Assembly (NCBI GenBank): GCA_001465015.1
Contig: LNEO01000375.1
Span: forward strand, 1-32,970
Direction: 5' to 3'
Origin: Deltaproteobacteria bacterium Ga0077539
GTDB lineage: Bacteria; Myxococcota_A; Polyangia; Polyangiales; Ga0077539
Length of the DNA stretch: 32,970 nucleotides
The notes beneath the pieces were generated by a model that saw only the letters and a program-made list of their open reading frames with translations, made no database searches and had not been told where the DNA came from. Numbering within the stretch: position 1 is the first letter of the stretch; the number at the start of each line of letters is the position of its first letter. The translations under genes and the position numbers were made by a program. Positions 7,326 through 15,115 of the stretch are shown here, in pieces.

Positions 7326-8847
7326 GGTGGGTGTAGAGCCTGCAACCAGTCCAGATCGTCCCCGCGAATCCAGCGAATCCGGCGGTGGCGTTGCAGAAGT
7401 ACAGCCCGTCGATCGAGCTGCCATAGTCCAGTCGATTGGGCCAGACGTACTCAGGGGTCATGGCTGAGCCGTACGAGTTTCCCATCGGCGCGCGCGCGTA
7501 GCGAGCGCTCGTGGTCGGGCTTCCGATGACCTTGAGCGCGAGGTGGGCGCGGATGTTGGGGACGTAGTCACGCTCGATGACGGCGAGCAGCGCGTCGAGC
7601 ACGGCGCGCTTGGCGTCGCGGTAGGCCGACGGGTCGTTGAGCTTTGCTTCCATGAAGCGTCGGTGGCTCGCGACCGTGAGCAGCTCGAGGATCTGATGCC
7701 CTTCCGGCGCGGCGCCAGGGGCGTCGCTCACGAGCGTCGGAGTGCTCATGGCGAAGCTCGGCTGCGAGTAGTCGCCGCGCTCGTGCATGCGGTCGAACGC
7801 TGCGTCCAAGTCCGATGACTCTGCATGAAACACGTTGAACGCGCCGAAGCCATGCTCGCGAAGATCGAGGTTCTTGACGGACAGGTACGCGACGAAGCTC
7901 GACGCGGAGTACTCGTAGTCGAGCCGCTCTCGGACGCGCGCAGAGAAGCGGTCGAGTCCGATGAGCGTCGCGGCCTCGCGCGGATCCATGTTGCAGATGA
8001 CCGATCCGCCCATGAAGGTCTCGAAGCGTCCGGTGCCGACCCCGTTGGCGTCCAGCTCTTCGGCTTCGACGCCGCGCACGCGGTCCGACTCGATGATGAA
8101 GCGCGTCACGTTTCGCTGGGTGATCAGCGACCCGCCGGACGCGGTGATCACCGACACGAGCCCGTCGATCACCGCGTCGAAGTGCTGCTTGGGATAGTAG
8201 GCTCCGCGGGCGTAGCCGGCGAAGAGCTTGACCCACGCGAAGAACGAGAGCTTCGAGGGCGGGAGCATGAAGTCCGGCCACTGCAACGCGAGCAGCGCGC
8301 GCGCCTCTGCGGGCAGCGCGAAGCGGTCGAACACAGCGCCGAGCGTCGCGTTGCGGTAGCGAAGCAACCGCGTGTACCCGTGGCTGCCTGCGATCAAGTG
8401 CAGCTCGCGGGCCGAGCTCGGGATCGCTTCGAGCTCTTCGTCGGTCTTGCGCACCTCGTCGACGAAGTCTCTCAGCTCCCTGGCGTGCGCCGGAAAGAGC
8501 GCGACGATGCGCCTCGTGAGCTCCTCGAAGTCCCCTGGAATATCCAGGGAGAATCCAGGGATTCGCATGTGATCGTAGCCGCTCGGGTCGAGCTGGACGA
8601 ACTCGATCTTGTCCGCGAGGCCGACGCGAGAGAGAAAGCGGTGGACCGTGCGTCCTTCACCGACGTTCCACACGTAGTGGAGCTGCGCGTTGAAGTGATG
8701 GCCGCCGAGCTCGAACGTGTGCGCGTACCCTCCGGGCTTGTCGTGCGCCTCGAGGACGAGCACGCGGTGTCCAGCGTGCGCTGCGAGGGCGGCGAACGAG
8801 AGCGCTGAGAGACCGCTGCCGACGACGACGAAGTCTGGTTGCACCAT
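7291..8847 (-). CDS. Phytoene desaturase/retinol saturase-like FAD oxidoreductase
   Basis: 518 residues, the usual length for the CrtI/CrtISO/RetSat branch of FAD-dependent oxidoreductases, which desaturate, isomerise or saturate polyene chains. The N-terminal Rossmann motif is DFVVVGSGLSALSFAALAA (GSGLSA, 10-15), followed by HRVLVLEAHDKPGGYAHTFELGGHHFN, the typical CrtI-like second motif. The C-terminus has GLYFCNATAGFAGFAGTIWTGCRLYTHL, the FAD-binding closing motif. Internal segments (WPDFMLPPSKLSFFAW, YYPKQHFDAVIDGLVSVI) fit the CrtISO/RetSat group better than true phytoene desaturases. No carotenoid gene is nearby, so the substrate is open. It converges on the other flavoprotein gene with overlapping 3' ends. 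The start is ATG 8847. Confidence 0.92.
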   Translation of the reverse strand: MVQPDFVVVGSGLSALSFAALAAHAGHRVLVLEAHDKPGGYAHTFELGGHHFNAQLHYVWNVGEGRTVHRFLSRVGLADKIEFVQLDPSGYDHMRIPGFSLDIPGDFEELTRRIVALFPAHARELRDFVDEVRKTDEELEAIPSSARELHLIAGSHGYTRLLRYRNATLGAVFDRFALPAEARALLALQWPDFMLPPSKLSFFAWVKLFAGYARGAYYPKQHFDAVIDGLVSVITASGGSLITQRNVTRFIIESDRVRGVEAEELDANGVGTGRFETFMGGSVICNMDPREAATLIGLDRFSARVRERLDYEYSASSFVAYLSVKNLDLREHGFGAFNVFHAESSDLDAAFDRMHERGDYSQPSFAMSTPTLVSDAPGAAPEGHQILELLTVASHRRFMEAKLNDPSAYRDAKRAVLDALLAVIERDYVPNIRAHLALKVIGSPTTSARYARAPMGNSYGSAMTPEYVWPNRLDYGSSIDGLYFCNATAGFAGFAGTIWTGCRLYTHLTGDDLLERRA

Positions 8848-9143
8848 GCTCGATGCTACGCGTCGCGCTCAGCGAGCGCCTGCGAAGCTCCTTGGAATCT
8901 CGCGATTCCTGTGCGCGTCCTCGTCGCGTAACCCTTCGCTGCACGAAGCTCCGCAGGGACGCTCCGGGGCTGGTGCGCGCTCGTTCACGAGCCCGCGCGC
9001 CATCACCCGCTCGTCCTGAGCGCGTGCCTGCGTGTGACGGCTCTTGGCTTCGTTCTTGCGTCGCTTTCGGCGCGAACGCAACGCAAGAACGAAGCCAAGA
9101 ACCATCAGCCGCAGCGCGCGGTCGCGCTACGATCGCGCGCAGC
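8848..9143. other. Intergenic region with palindromes
   Basis: This gap separates two divergent genes. It contains a small hairpin (GGAATC-TCGC-GATTCC, 8894-8909) and a long perfect inverted repeat listed separately. No gene is supported, although several frames are open across it. Confidence 0.5.
9042..9100. repeat. Perfect 20-bp inverted repeat with 19-nt spacer
   Basis: TCTTGGCTTCGTTCTTGCGT (9042-9061) is repeated in perfect inverse complement at 9081-9100. The spacer (9062-9080) holds a small TTCG/CGAA dyad. There is no T-run, and it lies 43 bp upstream of a start codon, so it does not read as an ordinary terminator. It may be an interspersed palindromic element. Confidence 0.9.
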
Positions 9144-9791
9144 ATGGAAGACGCCCTCGCCTTCGTGTCCTCGATCGCCGCGATGGCGGCGTTCGTCGCG
9201 TTCATCGCGTGGATCATCAACATGGCGAACCGCGAGATCGCCCAGCGCAACGCGGCGTGGATGGCGTTCGCTGCGCGGCATGGGTTCACGTTTGTTCCGA
9301 CGAGCGGGCCCTGGTACGCGAAGAAGCCGGCGAGGATCGAGGGCAGAGTGGGCACCGTTCCGATCAACATCGACACGTACTTGGTCAGCAACGGAAAGAC
9401 GTCGACGATGTACACGCGGCTCAGCAGCGCCGCGATGCAGCCGATGCCGCTCGACGCGCGCGTCTACAAAGAGACGATCTTCGGCGCGATCGGCGACCTG
9501 CTCGGCGCGCAGGACGTCACCGTTGGCGACGCGCAGTTCGACAAAGAGTGCGTCGTGAAAGCGACCCGCGAGGACCTCGTTCGCCAGTGGCTCCACCAAC
9601 CGCTGCGCGCCGCGGTCATGGCGTTCTTCGTTGGCCCTCACGCGCGCAACGGGACGCTGCAGTACCGCCAGGGAGAAATCGTGCTCTCGTGGCTCGGCGG
9701 AGAGAAGCAAGACGAAGCCCTTTGCGCGGCGGTCTCGATCGCCGTCGAAGCCGCGGGCTTTCGCGGCGTCGAGCAGGGCGCGTTTCGGTAG
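9144..9791 (+). CDS. Membrane-anchored conserved hypothetical protein
   Basis: 215 residues from ATG 9144. One N-terminal transmembrane helix (about 5-27, LAFVSSIAAMAAFVAFIAWIINM) is followed by a soluble domain. The domain opens with RNAAWMAFAARHGFTFVP, and its core DVTVGDAQFDKECVVKATREDLVRQWLHQPLRAAVM follows a pattern often seen in myxobacterial hypotheticals (GDxxFDxxxVVKA...VR). A final strand-rich segment ends GGEKQDEALCAAVSIAVEAAG. No catalytic motif is seen. The topology suggests an anchor with the domain in the cytoplasm. It stands alone, next to the large palindrome. Function unknown. Confidence 0.8.
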   Translation: MEDALAFVSSIAAMAAFVAFIAWIINMANREIAQRNAAWMAFAARHGFTFVPTSGPWYAKKPARIEGRVGTVPINIDTYLVSNGKTSTMYTRLSSAAMQPMPLDARVYKETIFGAIGDLLGAQDVTVGDAQFDKECVVKATREDLVRQWLHQPLRAAVMAFFVGPHARNGTLQYRQGEIVLSWLGGEKQDEALCAAVSIAVEAAGFRGVEQGAFR

Positions 9792-9815
9792 CTCCGACGC
9801 GCATGGCCACGAACC

Positions 9816-10586
9816 GCGACCGACTGCCCCGCTGTGTGCGCCGACCTGATGACTGACTCGCAACACTGCGGCAGCGGTGATCGCGCGTGCGCCCCGACGG
9901 AGTCCTGCAACGCCGGGGCGTGCGCTCCCGACTCGTGCGCAGGGATCATCTGCGGCGTCAGCGACCCGTGCCATCTGCCGAACTTCTGCGATCGATCGAC
10001 AGCCCAGTGCGCACCTGCCGGCACGGCGGTCGTCGCCAACGTCACCAGCCGATCGCCCGCTGTGGGACCGAGCGAGTGTGTCGGCACCGGGATGGCACCG
10101 GATTGCACGCGACAGCGATACACAAACCCGAGCAACGTTGCGTCGCAGCGCAACGGCGCTCGCGCTGCGGTGTCGAGCGGGTCCGGTTCGGCTCGCCCGG
10201 AGCGTCAAACCAGCAACGTCAACGACGGCTTCTACGGCAGCGGGTCGTCGTGGGACTCGAGTCGAACGGATGGGTGGGTGAAGATCGATCTGGGGCGGAG
10301 CATCGCGCTCGAGCGCATGACGTTCGGCCGGGATCGAACAGGCGCCCTGAAACGTCGCTGGCTGCGACGAGCCGGGCGCCTCCACCGCGGCGCGACCCGA
10401 TCGCCGGCGAGCCGCGATCGTCGACCCAGCGCTGCCAGGCGGCGCTCTTCCGACCGAGCGACGAAGACGCTGCGGAGTGATGTCCTCACCAGCCCTGCGG
10501 ACTCGAGTCCGCAGTCTCGCCAGCGTCGCGGGAGCTTCGCGCCGTTCGTCCGTTGGAACGCGAAGTGCTTCGGCTCGCGGCAATGA
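9816..10586 (+). pseudogene. Decayed Cys-rich/F5/8-type C (discoidin) protein gene
   Basis: The frame opens with the typical myxobacterial Cys-rich module (CADLMTDSQHCGSGDRACAPTESC, then GACAPDSCAGIICG). It passes into a discoidin-like segment (TSNVNDGFYGSGSSWDSSRTDGWVKIDLGRSIALERMTFGRDRTGA). After about 10350 the frame turns into Arg/Ser-rich translation with no domain continuity, which indicates a frameshift in the carbohydrate-binding domain. No signal peptide or usable start lies upstream: the Cys-rich part begins almost immediately after the preceding gene's stop, so the 5' end is also lost. The intact ancestor was probably an exported, sugar-binding lipoprotein. The remnant runs to the start of the next gene. 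Confidence 0.7.
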
Positions 10587-11998
10587 AACCGCCTGCAGAT
10601 CATCGGACGAATCGCTCGCCACTCACGATCGTCACGATCGCCGCAGCCCTCGCCGCCCTCGCAGCCTGCGGGGGCCCGAGGCCCACGACCGAGGACAGCG
10701 GCTCCGCTCCGACCGACGTCGCGCCGTTCGACGATGCGTCGAACATCGATGCGAGCGCGTCACGAGACGCCGCAGCGTCGGACACGGGAGCGAGCGTCGA
10801 TGGCGGCGTCGCGCAAGACACCGGCGTTGGGCGAGACACGGGCGTTGGGCGAGACGCCGCGAGCAGCGACGGCGGCGCGTGCGCGATCCCACCCGTGGCC
10901 ATCACGCATGCGGGCGCGACGATCGCGCCGACGATCGTGCGCTTTCTCGATCAGGGGATGTACCCGAACAGCGTGTGCAACGACGGGACGCCAGCGGCGT
11001 TCTTCGTGCGTCGTGGCTCTGGGGATGCGTCGCGTCGGTGGGTGATCTACCTCGAGGGAGGAGGCGCGTGCTTGACCGCCGATGGTTGCGCGGCGCGCCC
11101 GCAAGAGTTGTCATCGACCGCGGGGATTCCGCGTATGGACGGGCAGACGGTGGCGCAGACATGGTTCGGAGTGCTGTCCTCGGACGCGGCGGTGAACCCG
11201 GACTTCTACGACGCCAACGTCGTGCTGTTGAACTACTGCTCGAGCGACCTGTGGTCCGGCGACGTCGGGGCGACCCCGGGAGCGCCCGCCGGCAACATTC
11301 GTCGCTTTCACTTTCGAGGAAAGCGCATCGTGCGCTCGGTCATCGCCGAGCTCATCCGGTCGCATGGCCTGAGCGACGCGCGCGAGGTGTTCTTCATGGG
11401 CTCGTCTGCGGGCGGCGCGGGGACGCTGGCGAACATCGACGAGACGCGGGCGACGCTCGCGTCGGTCCCGCGCTTCATCGGGATGACCGATGGCGCATTC
11501 GGCGTCGAGTACCCAGCTTATGACCCAGCGACCGGCCGCGAGAGCGCAGCGGGTCCCGTGCCGACGGGCCCCTCGATCACCGAGCGATTCACCGCGTGGA
11601 ACCCGAGCGGCGACGCGAGCTGCGCCGCCCGCTTCGGCGCGATGAACATCGAGTGCAACATCGCCTCGCGCTTGCTCGCGACGGACGAGATCAGCACGCC
11701 GCTGTTGGTCGTAGACTCGCAGATGGACTCGAACCAGCTCGGAGACTTCGGCGTCAACAACCCTGCCAACGCGAGCATGCAGGCGTTTGCGCAAAGGTAC
11801 GCGGCCGCGAAGCGTGCGGTGTTTCCCTCGCTGCGGCCTCAGTATGGGCTGTTCTCGCTCTTCTCCACCACGCACGTGCTGATCAACAAGCGCGACGCGT
11901 GGAGCTCGCGCGTCGGCGCGACGACGCTGCCCGCGGCGATCGGGCAATGGTACCGAGACCCCTGCGCGCGGACCGTGCGCGTGATCGACACTCCGTAG
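10583..11998 (+). CDS. Pectinacetylesterase/Notum-family lipoprotein
   Basis: 471 residues from ATG 10583; an in-frame TTG upstream is disfavoured because the ATG gives a clean lipoprotein signal (lipobox LAAC, Cys29). A low-complexity linker with DTGVGRDTGVGRD follows to about residue 98. The rest is a serine hydrolase of the pectinacetylesterase family, which removes ester-linked acetyl (plants) or acyl (Notum) groups. Diagnostic segments are WVIYLEGGGACLTADGCAAR (153-172), VVLLNYCSSDLWSGD and the nucleophile motif GSSAGG with Ser275. The catalytic acid is probably in VVDSQMDSNQLG and the His in STTHVLI. It is exported and lipid-anchored, possibly acting on acetylated polysaccharide. The nearest genes are unrelated. 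Confidence 0.93.
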   Translation: MKPPADHRTNRSPLTIVTIAAALAALAACGGPRPTTEDSGSAPTDVAPFDDASNIDASASRDAAASDTGASVDGGVAQDTGVGRDTGVGRDAASSDGGACAIPPVAITHAGATIAPTIVRFLDQGMYPNSVCNDGTPAAFFVRRGSGDASRRWVIYLEGGGACLTADGCAARPQELSSTAGIPRMDGQTVAQTWFGVLSSDAAVNPDFYDANVVLLNYCSSDLWSGDVGATPGAPAGNIRRFHFRGKRIVRSVIAELIRSHGLSDAREVFFMGSSAGGAGTLANIDETRATLASVPRFIGMTDGAFGVEYPAYDPATGRESAAGPVPTGPSITERFTAWNPSGDASCAARFGAMNIECNIASRLLATDEISTPLLVVDSQMDSNQLGDFGVNNPANASMQAFAQRYAAAKRAVFPSLRPQYGLFSLFSTTHVLINKRDAWSSRVGATTLPAAIGQWYRDPCARTVRVIDTP

Positions 11999-12241
11999 CA
12001 CATACAATCAAAAGAAGAGCCGATCAGGGATCCGATCGAGCTCGGGTGAGTCGATGATCATCCAGGCGAGCCGCCGAACGGGGACGCGCGGCTCGTCCCA
12101 GCGGGCCGCACGGTGCGATCTCCGCTGGTTTCACAGGCGACGCGGCATCGTCGTTCGGCGCCATCGCGCCCCTCGAGTCGCCGTTTTGTATCATTGCAAA
12201 CTCGGTCATTGCCGTTCAGACTGCTCCATGACCCGGCACCC

Positions 12242-12748
12242 ATGGAAACCATCTACGACGGCGACGGCGACGTGGTCGTGTGCGAGGATCGGCACTACCC
12301 GATCCTGGTGAACACGTACTACGGGGCGGCCACTCAGCGCTCCGTTCGCCAGTATTTTCGCTGGCTCCACACGCAAGCAGAGCGCGGGTTGAAGGACGGT
12401 CTCGCGTTGGCGTTCGTGTCGGACGGCGGTCTGGCAGGAGTGCCTGACGCCGATACACGCAGGCTCATCGCAGAGCTCGCGACGGACCTCAACGCGAAGA
12501 TCCCGCCGCAGCTGCGTTGGTACACAGTGATCGTCGTCGAGAGCCGGGTCGTGCGAGGGGTGCTCAACACGCTCAACTGGCTGCAAGGCGACCTGCAAAT
12601 GGACTACGTCTCGTCGAGGGCAGACGCGTTTGCGCGCGCGCGCGAACACCTCTTGAAGCGAGGCATCGCCCTACCTTCGACAGTGGATTCCCTGACCACC
12701 ACTCGGCCTCAGCGGCCCGCAGCGCGAGCCAACGTCGCGCGTCGGTGA
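12242..12748 (+). CDS. Small cytoplasmic hypothetical, possible STAS-like fold
   Basis: 168 residues from ATG 12242, just after the poorly coding stretch 11999-12241. The sequence alternates strands and helices: VVVCEDRHYPILVNTYYGAAT, SVRQYFRWLHTQAE, DGLALAFVSDGGLAGVPDADTRRLIAELATDLN, WYTVIVVESRVVRGVLNTLNW, FARAREHLLKRG. This layout resembles SpoIIAA/STAS-like proteins common in myxobacteria, but I do not recognise a named family. The last roughly 25 residues (TTTRPQRPAARANVARR) are low quality and run into the remains of a different gene. The natural C-terminus may therefore have been altered by the rearrangement that produced that pseudogene. No membrane segment. Confidence 0.7.
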   Translation: METIYDGDGDVVVCEDRHYPILVNTYYGAATQRSVRQYFRWLHTQAERGLKDGLALAFVSDGGLAGVPDADTRRLIAELATDLNAKIPPQLRWYTVIVVESRVVRGVLNTLNWLQGDLQMDYVSSRADAFARAREHLLKRGIALPSTVDSLTTTRPQRPAARANVARR

Positions 12749-13792
12749 CGCGAGCAGCGGGTCGCCCGAAGATTCGACGGTGCCCCAAGACTCGATGCAG
12801 CTCGACGCAATGATTTCGGGCTCGCCGTCGACGACGCCCGAAGTGAGCTGCCCGATGGGGGAGACCGCCTGCTCGACGAGCGGCTCGACGGCGTGCGCCG
12901 ATCTGCGAAGCGATCCGCTCAACTGCGGTGCCTGCGGAACCGTCTGTGAAATGGGCCAGGTCTGCGCGAGCGGCGCGTGCGCGTGTCCCGCGGGGCGCAC
13001 CGCGTGCGTCGGCGCGTGCGTCGACGCGCAGACCGACACGAGCAGCTGCGGGATGTGCGGCCGCGCGTGCACGGCGATGGATCCTGCTCCGCTGGCGCGT
13101 GCAGCTCGGTGTGCGCTCGGGGAGCGACCTCGTGCGGAGGGATGTGCGTGAATCCGCAGATCGACCCGGCGCACTGCGGTAGCTGCGGAAACGCCTGCGG
13201 GACGGGTCGGAGCTGCGTGATGGGGCGGTGCGTTCCGCCGAACGACACGCGCATGACGGCCACCATGCTGATGCTCGCCGACGGCGAGACGAGGGTGATG
13301 GGAAACACCGCCGGCGCGACGCACGACGGCCCGAGCGTGAGCAGGTCATGCACTGGCGGCCCGGATGTCTGGCATCGATTCACGCTCGGCCGCGAGGAGC
13401 TCGTGTACTTCGACACCGCGGGATCGAGCTTCGATACGTCGCTGATCATCACAGACTCGACGGGTGCCGCCATCAGCGCGCAACCCTCCCTCGGGAGCCC
13501 GCAGCGAGGGCTCTGCAACGACGACAGCGCGTGCCCGATGACGGGAGGATTCACCAGCACCCGTCAGTCGCGGACCCGGCACGTACGATGTCGTCGTCGG
13601 CGGCTGCACAGGTGTGGCGTATGTGCTGCACGCGCAACACATGAGAATCGAGGCGGGCGCGACGTTCGCTGGGTACATCGCCCTGGCGTCGGCGGCGTCT
13701 CGGGCATCTACTCCCGTACGACGACAGCGGCGGCGCGGCAGCGAGCGGCGGCGCGGCAGCGAGCGGCGGCGCGGCAGCGAGCGGCCGCGCAT
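12696..13792 (+). pseudogene. Decayed Cys-rich exported protein gene with frameshifts
   Basis: It begins in a lipoprotein-type linker (DASSGSPEDSTVPQDSMQLD) without any signal peptide, because an in-frame TGA at 12693 precedes it. Repeats of the form C-x-N/H-C-G-x-C-G follow: PLNCGACGTVC, DTSSCGMCGRAC and, after a one-base frameshift near 13075-13085, PAHCGSCGNACGTG. A conserved myxobacterial beta domain follows (GETRVMGNTAGATHDGPSVSRSC, DVWHRFTLGREELVYFDTAGSSFDTSLIITDS). A second frameshift, apparently one extra C near 13562, moves the frame to VSRGPGTYDVVVGG and HAQHMRIEAGATFAGYIAL. It ends in an SGGAAA repeat before TAG 13790-13792, reached through a further frame change. The ancestor was probably a secreted Cys-rich protein. 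Confidence 0.75.
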
Positions 13793-14115
13793 AGTGCCTC
13801 GAAGGCGCCGGTTGCCGCGGTCACTCGGTCTATCTCGGCAGGCGTTCTCGCTCGCGCTCGAACTGAAGAGAAGAGCCGTTTGTGACCAAGACGTGTCCGT
13901 TTGCGAGAACACATTTCGCTCGACGCTGCTCGGCAGGTCAGATGCCTCAGTTCGAGCGCGAGCGAGAACGCCTGCTGAGCTAGCTCGAGCCCATTCGCCC
14001 ATCGGGTCTGCGAGGCACAATGCGCGGCAGCTCGCTGCCGCGCCGCCGCTGTCGCTCGCTGCCGCGCCGCCGCTGCCCTCGCTCGCTGCCGCGCCGCCGC
14101 TGTCCTCGCTCGCTG
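13721..14115. repeat. Nested long inverted repeat between two convergent 3' ends
   Basis: The outer arms are GC-rich tandem repeats. The left arm has three 18-bp copies of AGCGGCGGCGCGGCAGCG at 13726-13779; the inverse-complement family lies at about 14028-14115. Each is followed inward by GCGCA-x-x-GTGCCTCG (left about 13787-13800, right about 14010-14023, one mismatch). The inner arms are a perfect 28-bp inverted repeat, 13839-13866 and 13947-13974 (starts CAGGCGTTCTCGCTCG, ends CGCTCGAACTGA). The centre (13867-13946) is 80 bp of lower GC. The 3' end of the Cys-rich pseudogene and that of the minus-strand propeller gene each run into one arm. Confidence 0.85.
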
Positions 14116-14118
14116 CCG

Positions 14119-15015
14119 CTACTCGTCCATGCCGCGCCAGTCGAGCGCGTCGAGCGGGGCGAGCTCGAGCGCGTCGTCGTCGCCGAGCCAGCGCACGAAT
14201 CCCTGGTGAAAATCCAAGGCGTCGTGCGCGATCGGCAGCTCGGTCCTGCGTCGCTCGCGGGTGTCGAGCAGGGTCGTCACCGGGCCTGATCGCGCGGCGA
14301 GCCACCGCCGGGTGGGGTCGAAGCGCACGAAGCTCGACTGGAGAAAGAGGTACGTATCGCGGAGGTCGGGGCCGAAGCCAGGCCGCCCGTTCCACCCGTG
14401 CGCGCGCGGGTCGTCGTCGGTGAAGATCGAGAGCTCGCCGTCGACCACCATCGCGAGAGAGGCTGGACGCGCGAAGGCGATCGCGGTGGGCTCGAAGGGA
14501 GCGAAGTTCCACCGCATGTCCGACCACTCGAGCAGCACGTCGCAGTCCCCGTCGGCGCGAGCGATCATCACCGCGCTCATCGGCTCACCGTAGGACCCGC
14601 CCTCGCTGTACGGCTGGCTCGTGACGTACGCGGTCGCCAACAGCGCGTCGTCGATGAAGCTCGCGAAGGTAAACGCCTCGAAGAAATCCAGCGTATCGAG
14701 CTCGCGCTCGGTGATCGATCCGTCCCCGGGCGCGCGGCGCAAGAGGCGATCGCGGTTGAAAACATGTGCTCCATCGGGGCTGACCGCGCACGGCTCCCCC
14801 TCGCGCAGCGGCCCCGCGGACCAGAGCGACACCACGTCGTCGTCGACGATCGAGACGCGACCGTCACCGTGCAGCACCGCGGCTCGGTCAGCGCGCACGG
14901 CGATCGATCGGGCGTCGGCGAACGAGCGGCGAACGGTCTGCCCCTGCGCTCGGCGAACGACCGTCCGTCCGTCGGGCGCAGCGCAGAACGATCCGTCACG
15001 AGCCACCGCCAGCAT
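14119..15015 (-). CDS. Beta-propeller-like hypothetical protein
   Basis: 298 residues from ATG 15015; the longer open frame upstream is Arg-rich and not protein-like. The sequence is almost wholly beta-strand with repeated blade-like units: MLAVARDGSFCAAPDGRTVVRRA, ARSIAVRADRAAVLHGDGRVSIVDDDVVSLW, EPCAVSPDGAHVFNRDRLLRR, PTAIAFARPASLAMVVDGELSIFTDDD, VRFDPTRRWLAARSGPVTTLLDTRERRR. These recall WD40/YVTN-type propellers, although canonical WD dipeptides are lacking. There is no signal peptide. The next gene upstream on the same strand, 100 bp away, is another propeller protein, so they are probably an operon of related proteins. Function unknown. The 3' end abuts the large inverted repeat. Confidence 0.75.
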   Translation of the reverse strand: MLAVARDGSFCAAPDGRTVVRRAQGQTVRRSFADARSIAVRADRAAVLHGDGRVSIVDDDVVSLWSAGPLREGEPCAVSPDGAHVFNRDRLLRRAPGDGSITERELDTLDFFEAFTFASFIDDALLATAYVTSQPYSEGGSYGEPMSAVMIARADGDCDVLLEWSDMRWNFAPFEPTAIAFARPASLAMVVDGELSIFTDDDPRAHGWNGRPGFGPDLRDTYLFLQSSFVRFDPTRRWLAARSGPVTTLLDTRERRRTELPIAHDALDFHQGFVRWLGDDDALELAPLDALDWRGMDE

Positions 15016-15115
15016 CCACTCGCACGATAGCGGATCGGCGACGCAGCGTCGCCGGCGAACCGATCGGCGCGATGCTCTCGTGATGGACCTTCGCAGAGCG
15101 CTCTTCGCCCTCGCG

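Noticed and set aside
12024..12209. Minus-strand 61-codon frame starting MTEFAMIQNGDSRG
   Set aside because: The N-terminus looks plausible, but there is no Shine-Dalgarno sequence and the C-terminal half is Arg/Ala-rich. The evidence is insufficient.
13726..14118. CRISPR array
   Set aside because: The 18-bp units are contiguous without spacers and are arranged as inverted arms; no cas genes are present.
13346..14527. Minus-strand frame of about 390 codons
   Set aside because: It crosses the inverted repeat and two genes in the wrong frames and has no recognisable domain.
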